A DNA stretch of 64,000 nt from Pilaira anomala (taxonomy: Eukaryota > Mucoromycota > Mucoromycetes > Mucorales > Mucoraceae): positions 458,148 through 522,147 of the forward strand of contig JAIXMQ010000020.1 of assembly GCA_025716855.1 (NCBI GenBank), read 5' to 3'. The notes beneath the pieces are model-generated. The model had not been told where the DNA came from, searched no databases, and saw nothing but the letters and a program-made list of their open reading frames with translations. Positions 22,552-34,984 of the stretch are shown here, in pieces (within the stretch, counting starts at the first letter, position 1; the number at the start of each line of letters is the position of its first letter). Made by a program: the position numbers and the translations under genes.

Positions 22552-24329
22552 TTATTCCTCTTCTTCTTCTTCAAGTGACTTGAATAAAGGTTTTCCATAA
22601 TCAACTAAATATTTTGCTTGAGAATCACCAGCTTTTGCCAAATTAAAAATCAATAATTTTGTATGATCTCTACACCAACGATGTAAACGTACACATTCTT
22701 CTAAAGCTTCTCTACTATGAGTCCAATCAGTATCTACACCAATTGTACCAGTTGTAACGGCAATAAATATACGCCAAGAAGCAATGACTTGTTTCAACAT
22801 ATCATAATTCTTGTCAATTAAAGCCATATGATACCAAGCGAAAATAGGTAATAACATACAGACGCATAATAAACTAAATAAGCCATAACCTGTTAACTTC
22901 CAAAGTAAGCAAATGAGAGTACTATAAAAGGGTAATGCTAAAAAGAATGAAAATATAAGTTTATCTTGAGCAACGGATTCAGTATAAGGTTCATAAGAAT
23001 CAATTAAACGACCCAAAAGATAAAATGGTGAGTTGATGATGATGCCAGGTAAGAAGAAGGGTATCTGAATTAATAATCCAATCCAAGTGGATAATAATTT
23101 TAAGGTGGCTTTCGTTTGTGTAATCTCTTGATTTTCGTACATACTAATATCACATGCATTTAATCGAAGACTTTTCAATTTCTTGGAAAACATGAGTAAC
23201 CGCTCTTTTAATTCAATACGTTCCTTTTGATATAATCCCTTCTTTCCTTCTGTTTGTTCTGGATGAAACAACCCCACAAAGCTACGTGTGTGTACGTTAG
23301 TATTTATCATTAGTTTTATACATGTATCTATCTATCTGTATTTTTACCTTTGAGATACGTGAACGTATTCTTCTAATCGAACACCTCTTGAGTCTCCGAA
23401 TAAAACAAATCTCGCTTCTTTTGCTGCATTCGTCGTATCCCTACATAATATTCCATTCATTTAAATAAACTTCCTTTTTCTTTTCCCTTATCTACACATA
23501 ATTTACCAATCAGGACTATTGATCGTACTACGTTCAACACCCTTTGCAATACGATCTGTCAAATTTTTCACTATAGATTTTGGATCATTATGAAACGCTT
23601 CCAGATCATCTACTCTCTGAATAATTGGGTCTCCATATCTAAAAATATAATTTTTTTTTTGTGTGTGTTGTTAGTCATCATCATGATTATTTAAAAATAA
23701 ATATAAACTTTACTCGACAACTGCTTCACTTCTCCATCTATTTTTTGTACTATAGGTGATACCAACCGGTATAATCGAAATAGTTTTTGGTCCATCTTTT
23801 CTGTTAGCCAATTGAGTAAGATATTCGAAGCTAGCCCAAGATATACCGTCCTTAAAAGGTAAATGATTAGGCGCGGTATATGATGTACCTATTACATCGT
23901 GTTAAAACTTTCTTATTATTTTTTTGTGTAAAAAAAAATAAAAAATCTATTTATACCTTCTGGAAATAAAGCAACTACAGCGCCCTGATCGAGAGATTGT
24001 ATTGTGGATTCAAATAGTTTAGCATTACTATGCGTTTTGGTATCTACGGGTAATACGCCTGCAGCTTTCAATATTTGTCCAACTACGGGTATACGAAAAA
24101 AACGAGCAAGCGCCCAAAAATGACAAGGTCTTGAATGAGGAAAAGTAGCAATCAATACAATGGGATCCAATACCATATTGGAGTGGTTGGCTGCAATAAG
24201 TAAAGGTCCTTCGGCAGGAACAGGTGTTCTACAAATAATCTTTATCTTTCGAAAATATACCCATAATGCTAACCTCGAAAGGTATTGTAGTGTGATATAT
24301 GTTTTTCCTTCTCCTTGTTTTTCTGGCAT
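22552..24329 (-). CDS. Glycerol-3-phosphate/DHAP acyltransferase-like protein (Sct1/Gpt2 type)
   Basis: Five exons (24329-23957, 23888-23714, 23638-23507, 23440-23348, 23281-22552) give 500 aa with consistent phases. The acyltransferase core shows motif I NHSNMVLDP (H-x5-D, the spacing seen in Sct1/Gpt2), RPCHFWALARFF, motif III FPEGTS split by intron 1, and motif IV-like SIIPVGITY. The C-terminal half has several hydrophobic segments (GLLIQIPFFLPGIIINSPFYLL; LIFSFFLALPFYSTLICLLW; LFSLLCVCMLLPIFAWY), so it is an ER or lipid-droplet membrane enzyme making lysophosphatidic acid or a related lipid. It is shorter than yeast Sct1 (about 750 aa), so another lysophospholipid acyltransferase activity is possible. 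The 5' leader contains an (AAC)n microsatellite at about 24339-24370. Confidence 0.88.
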
Positions 24330-24776
24330 AATATTAAAAGCAACAACAACAACAACAACAACAACAACAAAAAGGCGTTTTTTTTAAGCTTTTTTTTTTT
24401 ACCTTTTTATTTTTTTTTTAATAACCAGTGACTGTCCTCTTCTTTCAGCAGGAAATTTTATTTATCACTGGTGTACTTTGCAACAACCTTTGATTTTGAA
24501 TCTGGATCGAACATTGTGTTGGATATCATCTTTGTTGTTCTTTCAAGAGTTAAATGATGTTTTTTTTTAGCTATTCATATACATCTAGAATTGCTTTCAA
24601 CATAAATAAACTTTGAGAGTATCACCTGAACCTGGATCTCCCAATGCTGGGAAACACATTTTATTTTCCCAAATCACCCAGTCTTTTTTTAAAAAGGAAA
24701 TGAACCCTTTTAAAGATACTATTGGATTACGGAAACGGAGCGTCTACACTATGTTACGTGTTTACTGACCTTAATT

Positions 24777-24811
<35 letters not shown>

Positions 24812-24898
24812 ATAAAGAAAAAGGATATACTTAACCAAAGTTTTTTTTTATAGCGGAAGAGTAATTAGCCAATCATCTTAAAATAAAGTACATATGTA
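24330..24898. other. Intergenic region, acyltransferase 5' side to Fanzor element
   Basis: Apart from the (AAC)n run and T-runs (24366-24420) it holds a 33-T tract at 24778-24810 and no gene. No promoter element beyond T-rich stretches can be named. Confidence 0.4.
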
Positions 24899-25084
24899 CA
24901 GGGTTTCCCACTATTTTTGGAAATTAATATGGAAAAACTTAAAAGTTAATAAACCTAAGTTTGAAAGTTGATGGAATAAATTTTGAAGATTAATTAAATA
25001 AAGTTTGAAAAAGCTAGTTAGTAATTTGATTCTTACATAGACGTTTTAAAGCTCTACCTGTATCAAGGTTTTCTAAAGCGATAA

Positions 25085-25751
25085 CTAAGGAGGATAATTA
25101 TTGTTAAAGAACGAGTTTTTTTTTTCTCTCAGTTTGATTGGGTCATAGTTTTTTCTTTTGATTGAGTCTTTTTGACTTCTCAAGAATATCGCAGGTTTCT
25201 GGGATGTAGTCCTTAAGTTAATTACGATCTTCTTGAAATTTAATACAACAGCAAGATCCCTGTTCCATAGTCGATACTTTATATTCTCTTGATCCTTTTC
25301 AGTTAATGCCTGTTTCTCCAAACAGTTTTGATTTAAGCATCTAAAACACAAGTTATTTAAACCTTTCGTTGATATAAAATATGTAAGAAATAACTTAAAA
25401 GCCCATGGCATGTTGCTTTTGGATCAGTCGAACGTTGGTGTGACCTTGGATTAATGCATTCTTTAAAAGTTGCTAGCTTGTTTTCACAAGAAGGACAGAT
25501 ACTAGAAGTTTTGAACTCATCCAAAAGATAAACTTTAAACCTTTCTTTTCGTAAGCTATTTCTTAATCCGTTTCCTTTAATGGGTTCGTGAAATCTTGTG
25601 CGGGAAGCAGACCAGTTTCCCAAAATTAAGATACAATCCTTTCCAAACTTTTTTCTGATGTTTTTTGATAAACGTTTGGTTGATTGAACTTCATTGATAT
25701 GGGCATTGAGCTTCATCTTTCTAAAGGGGATTAAGTCTTTCTTTCTCTTAT
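25085..25751 (-). pseudogene. Inverted duplicate of the Fanzor C-terminal half
   Basis: Reading the minus strand from 25751 gives the same protein pieces as 27501-28167 (KDLIPFRKMKLNAHINEVQS; DEFKTSSICPSC; then WNRDLAVVLNF), including the same frameshift between the two frames. It begins abruptly at the inner end of the left inverted arm, with no start or RuvC-I domain, so it is a by-product of the inverted duplication and not an independent gene. Confidence 0.88.
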
Positions 25752-25969
25752 TTTTATAAAATAATTGAAAAAGTATGGTATTCAAAAATGAGATACGAGA
25801 TGCACTGGTTAATTAGTGTAATTGCTTACGTAATAAAATGCAAACAAGTTTCTTTTACCAGTCCCAAAAACCGATAACCAGTTGGATAAATGTTGTCAAA
25901 ATCCTTCTTTTTTTCTTCTTCTTCGTTCTTTCCTCTTTCTTAACAATTTCTCCCTTGAGTAAAAGTGGA

Positions 25970-28167
25970 GGGATTCGTTGAACAATATACCTCTGTAAGT
26001 ATTTTTAACGGGCTTAAATGTATTATTTTGCTCACATTTATTTTCACAGGTGAATACATTATCAATAGACACTGATGATGATGGTAAAAAGGTTATAACA
26101 GTAAAGTCTTCAATTACTGGAATAGGATGAAAACCTCAGTATCTTTCTATTTTGAAGAAACTCGTTCATGAAGTTCATATTATCGTTACCTACTATGTAT
26201 TCGTTTACAAGATACATATTATCCAAGAGCTTAATCTTAATTTATAAGAGTATGCAGTCCAAAGTTTTTACAAGGATGTGTTCCTATCACTTTTAGACAG
26301 TAAAACTGTGAATGTTAATAGACTATCGGGCAAAGTAAAGACATATAGAGAGTTGATAAACAAGTATAAAGCATCGTATTGTAGAGATTCATTATTCACG
26401 CCAATCAAACTAACCTCTGCTCAACAAATAGCCTCATATGAAGCTACAAAAATACAAACTGCTTGTACTAATGCAATCACTAAAGATTTTGGAAATAAGC
26501 TGAGAATGGTTGTCAATAAACTTATTGGACTGAAACACCGTATCTCACAATTGAATAACGATTTGAAAAAGCAAGGCTACTCAAAAGAGGAAACCAAAGC
26601 CAAAATTAAAAGTAACATTCTAGAACCTGCTACACAACTTGAACTGGCTATTTCATCAAGAGATATCAGCCGAATCCCAAAAGAATTCCAAGATCAAAAG
26701 GCTATTATCAACTATAGTAAGGACATATTTTCTGCTTAGCCTGAAACTTACAAGTTTAAAAAGATTCCACTTATTATGATGTTGCTGCAAATCCAGGAAA
26801 ACACTTACTTGCTTATTTTAAACTAGCAGGGATATGCGAGGCTAACAAGTTCAAATTATTACAATGCTTTCCTGTTAGAAAGACTTTTATTCCGTCATAT
26901 ATGACTATTGATACTATGACATTAAACTATCATACATTAAAAAATTCCCAAAGGCGTAAATTGGATAAAGGGCATATCTGGGGAAAAGTCCTAAATTTAT
27001 CTTCAAAACCTTTCAAAGATCAAGGCCTAGACAGCTCCATGAAGTTAAGAGGAACTATAATGACAGATAGCATAGGTATTTTTGTAATAAAACAAAATTT
27101 CGACACGTATGTAATCCCAAGGCCAGTTTAGTGGAAGAAGAAGAACTTAAATATATTGAACAAATCCCAAACGAAGAACTACGATCTACAGATGGAAAAT
27201 GTGTATTCATTGATCCTGGTCGACGTGATCTAATTTATTGTATGCTCGAAGATAGCACAGTCAATAACAAAAAAATTTACAGGTACACGAGAAATCAAAA
27301 AGCATAGGAAACAAAATAAACAAAATTTAAAAAGCTGCGGCAACAATTGAAACCAAAAGACATTCAAGATTGCGAAAACAAACCCAGCAAGTGCTCGCCA
27401 CTCACAGTAAAGAAGGAAGCATTTGTAGAATGCTTAAAGATTATAGCTGAAGTTACTTCTAAGATGCAAGAATACTATTCAAATGAAGATGTAGAGAAGG
27501 ATAAGAGAAAGAAAGACTTAATCCCCTTTAGAAAGATGAAGCTCAATGCCCATATCAATGAAGTTCAATCAACCAAACGTTTATCAAAAAACATCAGAAA
27601 AAAGTTTGGAAAGGATTGTATCTTAATTTTGGGAAACTGGTCTGCTTCCCGCACAAGATTTCACGAACCCATTAAAGGAAACGGATTAAGAAATAGCTTA
27701 CGAAAAGAAAGGTTTAAAGTTTATCTTTTGGATGAGTTCAAAACTTCTAGTATCTGTCCTTCTTGTGAAAACAAGCTAGCAACTTTTAAAGAATGCATTA
27801 ATCCAAGGTCACACCAACGTTCGACTGATCCAAAAGCAACATGCCATGGGCTTTTAAGTTATTTCTTACATATTTTATATCAACGAAAGGTTTAAATAAC
27901 TTGTGTTTTAGATGCTTAAATCAAAACTGTTTGGAGAAACAGGCATTAACTGAAAAGGATCAAGAGAATATAAAGTATCGACTATGGAACAGGGATCTTG
28001 CTGTTGTATTAAATTTCAAGAAGATCGTAATTAACTTAAGGACTACATCCCAGAAACCTGCGATATTCTTGAGAAGTCAAAAAGACTCAATCAAAAGAAA
28101 AAACTATGACCCAATCAAACTGAGAGAAAAAAAAAACTCGTTCTTTAACAATAATTATCCTCCTTAG
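25970..28167 (+). pseudogene. Fanzor (eukaryotic TnpB-like RNA-guided nuclease), broken
   Basis: Pieces of one Fanzor protein lie in order on the plus strand: about 26050-26240 (NTLSIDTDDDGKKVITV; LKKLVHEVHIIVTYYV), 26278-26739, about 26760-27131, about 27130-27300 and 27335-28167. RuvC-I is VFIDPGRRDLIYCM, the middle block ILGNWSASRTRFHEP, then LLDEFKTSSICPSCE with zinc-finger cysteines continuing to CFRCLNQNC, and RuvC-III is YRLWNRDLAVVLNF. Fanzors cut DNA guided by an RNA encoded at the element's 3' end. At least one in-frame stop (about 26242), frameshifts near 26740 and 27130, and another near 27855-27895 interrupt it, so no full nuclease can be made. A GTAAGT...TTTCACAG intron (about 25994-26049) suggests a spliced 5' exon. 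Confidence 0.85.
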
Positions 28168-28353
28168 TTATCGCTTTAGAAAACCTTGATACAGGTAGAG
28201 CTTTAAAACGTCTATGTAAGAATCAAATTACTAACTAGCTTTTTCAAACTTTATTTAATTAATCTTCAAAATTTATTCCATCAACTTTCAAACTTAGGTT
28301 TATTAACTTTTAAGTTTTTCCATATTAATTTCCAAAAATAGTGGGAAACCCTG

Positions 28354-29191
28354 TATACATGTTTATTAACATCACGTGATAATCTATGCAGTTGACTTAT
28401 TTATTTTTACACATCACATTTTTTTTAATAATAAACTTATTAACATTTGATTTCTGTTATTCAAAATTCTATATTTTCAACTGAGTGTACCTTTTTTGCT
28501 GTGGTCTTTAGTTGTAACTAGCAACTAGCTGATAGTTTCGGTAGTATTTTGACGAATAATGAAAATTTAGCTAGCGAGAATTTTATCTAGTAAATAAAAA
28601 TAAATTGAAGAATTTCGACATATTACATAGATACAATTATATATATATATATATGATCGTGCCAACTACTTTAGATGTGTTATAGTATGGAGTTGAAAAG
28701 AATAGCCTACAGATGTAAATACAATCCCTCTTTTTACGTAACCCATTTTGTTGTCAGTGCTGCCAATAAGAGTTTATTCATGCCCCTTTAGTCTCCTTTT
28801 TTTTTTAATCCTATTGAAGAGTGCCGGTTAAGAATAAAGAGCAAAATCAGGAGGAAGCCACTTGATAAAGCAGATAGTTACTCTGACATCTCATCTTCTT
28901 CCTGCAACCAGTCTAGTTGACTACTGTTTAGAATTACAAAGGTTGGAATAAGTGTGCTGAGGCAATCTGGAGTAGGTGCATTGACAATGAATTAAGCGTA
29001 GAGTAAATATTATTTATACATGTCACTTTATAGAATATTTTTATCATACATAAGCGTTTATCTTCATTCGTGCCGCCCCCCCCCCCAAAAAAAGAAAGTA
29101 ATCCGTCTCAATTTCTATTTTCAAATTGTCCCAAGAGATAAAAAAAAAGAAGGTTTATTCGTAAAAAAAAAAAAGTAATAAACTCCTGTTT
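28354..29191. other. Intergenic region between Fanzor element and VAP gene
   Basis: AT-rich, with a (TA)n microsatellite at 28636-28652 and a C-run at about 29075-29084. No gene seen. Confidence 0.4.
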
Positions 29192-30124
29192 CTATCTTGT
29201 AAGATATGCCACAGCAATTGCCAATAATACAAATAAGATAACGATACCGACAGGTAATCTATTGGTCTTTGTTTGAATAGTTTGAATATGCGCTGATTGT
29301 GTTTTAGCGTTGCGTAAGTTTTCGTTCTCTTCTTTAACCTTTAACAACTCGTTTTCCATAGATTTTAATTTTCTGGCAAGTTCCTTAGCTTTTGCATCCT
29401 ATATTTTTTTTTTTCTTTTAGTACACTTTTTTTTTTATTGTGATTTACTCTCTTTACCTCCAATTCTGTTACCTTAGTAACAGGAGCAGGGACCGGAGTT
29501 GCCTCAACTGCAGGTCTAGTAGCATCTTGTCCTGGTTGACCGTACACACAAAGAAGTTTACGTTCACTGATACTGGATTTCGCTTCCTTCTCGACATAAT
29601 TCCACTATTATTCATATTGGTTAAGCCTTCCAGATAGATAAAAACCTGGTCACAAAAAAAAAGAAAAAAAAAAAACTTACCAAATCAGTAATGTTCATTG
29701 ATTCTAAAGCTCCTTCAACAAGAGTACTCCAGATGAGGAACTTGTCTTTACACCTTGCGTCTAGGGCAGGTTCTTCTCTCAAAGCTTTGCGCATAACTAA
29801 TAATAAAGAGAATCCCTTTCTTTTTTAGGAGGAGTGTTTTTTCGTAATCTTTCTCTAAAACTTACTTTCAATTTCGATAGCGGCATGAGGAGGAATAATA
29901 TCATAGTTAGGTCGAACACAATATACACTTGGTGCGGTCGTCTTTACTTTATAAGCAAGTGGTTTAGAATGAGTGTTTTCAATTCTAATGTTTTGTTTGA
30001 CAACACGTGTTAAAGGACCTAAGGAGATTGTCAACTATTTTATGAACATCTTTTTTTTTAAAAAAGAAAATAAAAACTTACGCTCAAAGGTAATAGAGTT
30101 TTCGAGATCTAGTTTAATAGACAT
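29192..30124 (-). CDS. scs2: VAMP-associated protein (VAP/Scs2), tail-anchored MSP-domain protein
   Basis: Five exons (30124-30082, 30018-29866, 29796-29681, 29604-29458, 29398-29192) give 221 aa. The N-terminal MSP domain is clear: SIKLDLENSITFERPLTRVV, QNIRIENTHSKPLAYKVKTT, APSVYCVRPN, IIPPHAAIEI. A Pro/Thr/Val-rich linker, a coiled coil (ELARKLKSMENELLKVKEEN) and a C-terminal transmembrane anchor (VGIVILFVLLAIAVAYL) follow, ending in TR. VAPs tether the ER to other membranes by binding FFAT motifs of lipid-transfer proteins. Domain order and length match Scs2/VAP. The start ATG at 30124 directly opens the MSP domain. Confidence 0.95.
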
Positions 30125-30968
30125 GGTGATATATTGATAGAAAAAAAAAGAAGAAAAAAAAAAAGAAAAAAGGGGAAATTTTTGTTGCTCACTTTCTCTT
30201 TTTTTACCGAAACTTATTGGTCTGCTTTTTAAAAAATAATAAAGAGCTTTATATGTAAATTTCGATGGCAAAAAGTATCTTGACATTGCAGAGTTTTGAA
30301 CATTTTGCTTTTTCATGGAGGGAACCAATAGTTATTAAGTCATTGATTGACATCAATTATATGGGGGTAAAGCCAAAGCATGGTTTTTTTATTAGTTAAT
30401 ACTTATAATCCTTTTTTCTCCCAGCTTATTCCGGATTAGTTATTTTATAACTAAAATCCCATGCCCGTAGTTTACGAATTGTCTTTATATTACTCAAATA
30501 CGTTGGATCCTTCTTTCTCCCTCTTCTCTTTGAAAGTACTTTGGCCCCTTTCTAGTTTTAATAAAATAAAATATGTATGATGTACATCAATTCGTAATTG
30601 TTGCATATTTTATACTCAAAGTGACCAGTGAATAAATTTCGTTATTCACACCTATTTTGGGTCGGTTGTTATTTTGACAGGATTGTTATTCATTTAATGA
30701 ATAATACAAAAATAATATGGATAAAAAGGATTAGTAAAATGACCTACACACCTAAAGATTTTTGTTACAAAAAGGTAAGTTGGATATTTAAATGTTAATA
30801 AAACTTACGTGTAAGCGTCAATCAGTTTTCAATACTGAGACATGTGGGTTTTTTTTTATCTTCTGAATTTTGCTGGTATTTCGCTGTTGTTAATAATATT
30901 CCAGAAAATATGATACATGTTTCCTGAAGCGTTTACGTATTACAAGTACATATGATGTAAGCAGAGTA
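30125..30968. other. Intergenic region upstream of VAP gene
   Basis: Purine-rich leader at about 30137-30175, otherwise AT-rich DNA without a supportable gene or repeat. Confidence 0.35.
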
Positions 30969-33650
30969 CTACACTAAACAAAGGAACACCATCAATCCGA
31001 ACATTCTGCATCTGATTTCGAGAACAGTTCGAGCATGTCTATTTCCTTCTGTTACAAACATATTAGCAATATCTGCATCAGCTCGTTGTCTACCAATATA
31101 ATTTAAAAACCGGAGAGCAGTAAAACGATCATCGTAAAAGGGTAAGATAGTACCGAGATTGTTAAAAACAGAGTGAACGTATAGGGCAAATGTTTCAATG
31201 TTGGCTGTCTTGTCTGTTAAGATATTTCTTTCGGCTTGACTAAAATTATTATCTGCATTTTTCATTGCTAAGATTTTTCTGTTTGTTTTCTTGAACCCTG
31301 CGCGTGTGTAATACTCGTCAGTTGAATATTTCCGTACTTGATGAGGATCTTCGCCATGCCCATCAGAAGCTGTAAAGAGGGTTTTTAGTCCAGGATCAAC
31401 ACCCCACAAATGGAATCTTTGGTTAATTTCTTCACCAGTAAAATCGTTTAAGTCAAGATCTGGAAGTGCTGTCTGTTGTTGTCTTGGACCAACCAAGATA
31501 AAATAAATACCATAACCATCTGTTCGCACCATGTTGGTGAACATTTCTTTACCATTATTATGAAAAAAATGAGTACTTAACATACAAATTAACGAAGATG
31601 ATACACGATGATTATAATACTTACTAATTTAAATCAATTCTTAAGAGACTAAAATCAAATACTTCACTAATAATCTTGTCGCAGCCTCATGTTTCGTATT
31701 ATCATCTGCATTTTCATCTAATATGCCCATATCTACTTCGGTTTTGTTTTGGACCTTCAGATTAAAGATCTCAAATGGGCTATGTCGGTTTCAATATACT
31801 TTCGGGTAAAATTGTACATTGGAACAAGAGTGAAAAGTTTATACTTTCTAACTGATTCAGACATACTAGGTCTGAAACAGTTTTGGATATCGATATTGTC
31901 TCGGTTTTCATGGTGCAACCTTGGATTTCTTAATTGTTCCTGCGTTGTTGCGATGAAATTAATTAGGAACGCCAGTTGATTATTTTCTAAGTTTAAAGCA
32001 GTTCCGAAAAGAGAGTGATCCTGAATGCACCGAAAAACCAAGAAAGACAGCCTATTTTTTTTTTTTCTGCTGAAATTTTTAAATTGGCTGCTTGTTGATA
32101 AAAAACTTTTGATCCATGCGTATGTTATGTCAACTTGGACTTCGCCGAAGGTTCTGATGTTATCGTTATTGTATGCCTCGAAATATTGTTATATTCGATG
32201 CATATGTTGTAAAAAAAATCCAGGGTTAGCAGATACTGAGGTCAGAGTAATATGTACGTTTGTAATTCTACAATCAGCGATAATAATGTTAGCTAGATTT
32301 AAATTGCCGGGTGTGTTTTCTACTGTTTCAGGCCATGCTAAACCAGTCCTTGAATTAGTTGAATTGTTAAGGACGAAATGACAGAGTGAATTGCTATACG
32401 GCGCAGTTAAATTCTAAAAAACCATCAAGAAGAAAAGTTAGCAACTACATCTATATTTACATTGTATCACATTATACTTACAAAAACTTCTTTCAATCTA
32501 ATTTTTATATATTTCCTAAGAATTTTCGAGTAATTTTCAGAAACATGAAGAATGAGGGTCTGAGCCGATATATTAGCGAGAGAGGCAAGTGCATTGGCGT
32601 GAACAGTATGACCAGGTTCCATTGTGACACTACTATCGAAACCTGGCGATCATATTCTTCAAAAACTTCGTTAATGTCTGCTCGAGGAAGACGCTGGTTG
32701 GTGTTTGTTATATTTTTTCCCGATACCTTTTGTATACAAGCGTAGAAAAAAGCTTGGTTAAATATTATGGGTTGCAAAGGTATGTTTGCTGACAAGCGAC
32801 GCCGTATATAGTAAGAAGCGAACAATTGGGATTTGATTGCAACTACACGGTAATCATCAACAAATTCAGATATTCTTCTTAAAAAGATATCTTTTTCTTC
32901 ACTTGGAAAAATAATCGATGCTTCCAAACCAATTTTTCTTACAAATCTTCAATATACCGTTTCAACGTTCTCTTCAATATATTCACTAGTATTTTGTATG
33001 TGACCAGGATATATGATAGACCGATGTAAAGAGTGAGGCTGTTCAGCGTTATAGCAACCTTTGCTTATGAAATCAGGGCATGGTTGATAACAGCAGTATT
33101 CCGGGAATCATTTATTCGTTGAATTTTTTCATTTGCTAGTGTTAATCTATTTGCTTTTTTTTTGAGCCAGTATTAAAGTAGTGTTCTGTATACCGGTTCT
33201 AATTGCTGCTGTGATTGAACGGCTATGTTCTGTGGTAGCAGATGACACAGAAGTGGAACCAGAATCATTCTCTCTTTTTCTCTTTCTTTCAAGGATCTCA
33301 TCTTTTTAATAGATGGTTTCAGTATATTGTATGTTTATATATTATGTTAAAGAAACTTACCTGCGCGTTGTGGAACACAGTTCTTATTCATTCGGCAAAA
33401 GAGACTTCTGGTGTTCTTATGGCCTGTCTGACCACAATTCTTGCAACGCTCTAATGGCAGGTTAAATTATTAGAAAAACAAATTTCGAAAATAATGCAAG
33501 TAAAGCTTACCTTCTTCTGGTTGCTCCTCTGGTTACTCCTCTGTGTGTGTAGGGGCAGCAGTATCACCAGCTATTAAACGGTTGGCCTTCTCTATTTTTT
33601 TTATCCCGGATGTAGGCCAAGTTATTAAGTCTTTGTCTATGACTCTAATA
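30969..33650 (-). pseudogene. Zinc-knuckle / RuvC (Fanzor- or TnpB-like) gene, decayed
   Basis: In order on the minus strand: about 33640-33500 (acidic N-terminus), 33454-33362 with a zinc knuckle CKNCGQTGHKNTRSLFC followed by a GTAAGT donor, about 33296-33100 (basic, RKRKRENDSGSTSVSSATTE), 32927-32505 (FPSEEKDIFLRRISEFVDD...), about 32380-32200, 32041-31757 and 31583-30969. The last piece contains MVRTDGYGIYFIL and WGVDPGLKTLFTASDGHGED, where the Asp of VDPG matches a RuvC-I site. The frame then ends; the expected zinc finger and last catalytic block are absent. Stops and frame changes occur between the pieces. I know similar proteins as a large repeated Mucorales family; the Fanzor/TnpB relation is inference from the VDPG motif and order. 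No terminal repeats were seen around it. Confidence 0.55.
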
Positions 33651-34774
33651 TGGAAATAAAACAAGTGAAACGAAATAATGAGACTAAGGTGCTGTTATTT
33701 ATATTGTTTAAATTTTGTACATCAATATATCTTTTATCATTGATTATACTATTTAATGGGGTGGCTCCATCTTTTACTTGATTAATATCCGGGTATCACA
33801 AAACTCTCAATGTGTAGTACATATATTATTTCTAATCTAGAGACTGTCAAAGACCCAGACTCTTTTCCAGACTCTTTATTTTAGTATAATGCAACCTCTT
33901 TTCACATTGATAAAAATTAACAAACTCTACGTTTACTTATTAATATATTCATCTTACAAAAGTTGTTATTGTAACTAATGGAAAAACAATGAGAAAAAAA
34001 TTGATAAACCTGCTTCATTAAAAAATATAAGTTCTTGTAGTTAAAGATAAATTTGATATATTTAGAAAACCTGTTGTCCGCTCTCTTGTTGTTAACTAAA
34101 TAAAGATCCTAAGAAGTCTCATCATATTTTAAGTCTTTCTCCCCCTTTTTTTTATTAAATTTCCAAGATACATAATATCTTAATCAATATTTGTCAAACA
34201 TAATTAAATATAGAATGGCCTACTGCTTTCTGAAAAAGTTATTTCAAGTAAGTACATCATATATCATTTTCTATACTATTTTACACATTGTTTTTGTTTA
34301 ATTTGGTTCTTCTATGTTTTTGTATGTATGAAGCTTGGAACATTTTAAAGGTATAATAAGCAAATGTTTTTATAATAGCTTATATGTATCTGTTTCGTAT
34401 TTAATTTAAAAATTTATTTTAATAGGTAAGCCATTCGTGATTATTATCGCTTTTGCGACATGTTTCTGCTTTCATAGAGTATCTCTTACTGTAAAGCTAT
34501 TCTGCTGCTACGGATGTTTCTGTTCTAAAGCACTATTTTAGAGGCTCTTCAGTAGCTATTTTAGTTGAAACATTTAAACCAATAAAAGTCAAATTATTTT
34601 TACTTTGTATTCGTCCCCCTCCCCCAATTTCCAAATGATTCCCCCAAGCCCCCCATTGTAACCCTTATTGTCATATAAGGAAGGAATTAGGGACAAACGT
34701 AAAAAGACTGCTGAATTACAAAAAAAAATCCTTGGGTGTGTTGATATCTTTAGTCAAAATACTTGTAGAATACC
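33651..34774. other. Intergenic region left of the composite element
   Basis: AT-rich with a C-rich patch at about 34614-34627. No gene, RNA or repeat recognised. Confidence 0.35.
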
Positions 34775-34984
34775 TACTGTTTTTTGAATATGAATTTGCG
34801 CTGGGATTAGAAAAATTTTGCATTGACCTTAAAAAAATACTTGCGCCAAAGTAAAAATAATTTTGGCGTTGCTTAGTAATAAATTTTGCGCCAAGAGATT
34901 AAAAAAAAAAAAATATAATAACCAAAAGATTGTAAGCGATTCATTTGCTTTTTTCTTTTATTTAATTCAAATATTCTAACAAAC

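Larger units (their letters stand above)
24899..28353. mobile_element. Fanzor-carrying Tc1-type element with 853-bp inverted arms
   Basis: The element is flanked by TA on each side (24897-24898; 28354-28355) and its ends read CAGGGTTTCCCACTATTTTT inward from both sides. The left arm 24899-25751 and right arm 27501-28353 are both 853 bp and, where I compared them base by base (the outer 210 bp and the poly-A/T tract), identical in inverted orientation; protein readings of the rest agree completely. The unique centre is 25752-27500. It encodes no DD34E transposase. The arms equal the 3' half of the Fanzor gene plus the right end, so the left end is an inverted duplicate of the right end. Confidence 0.9.
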
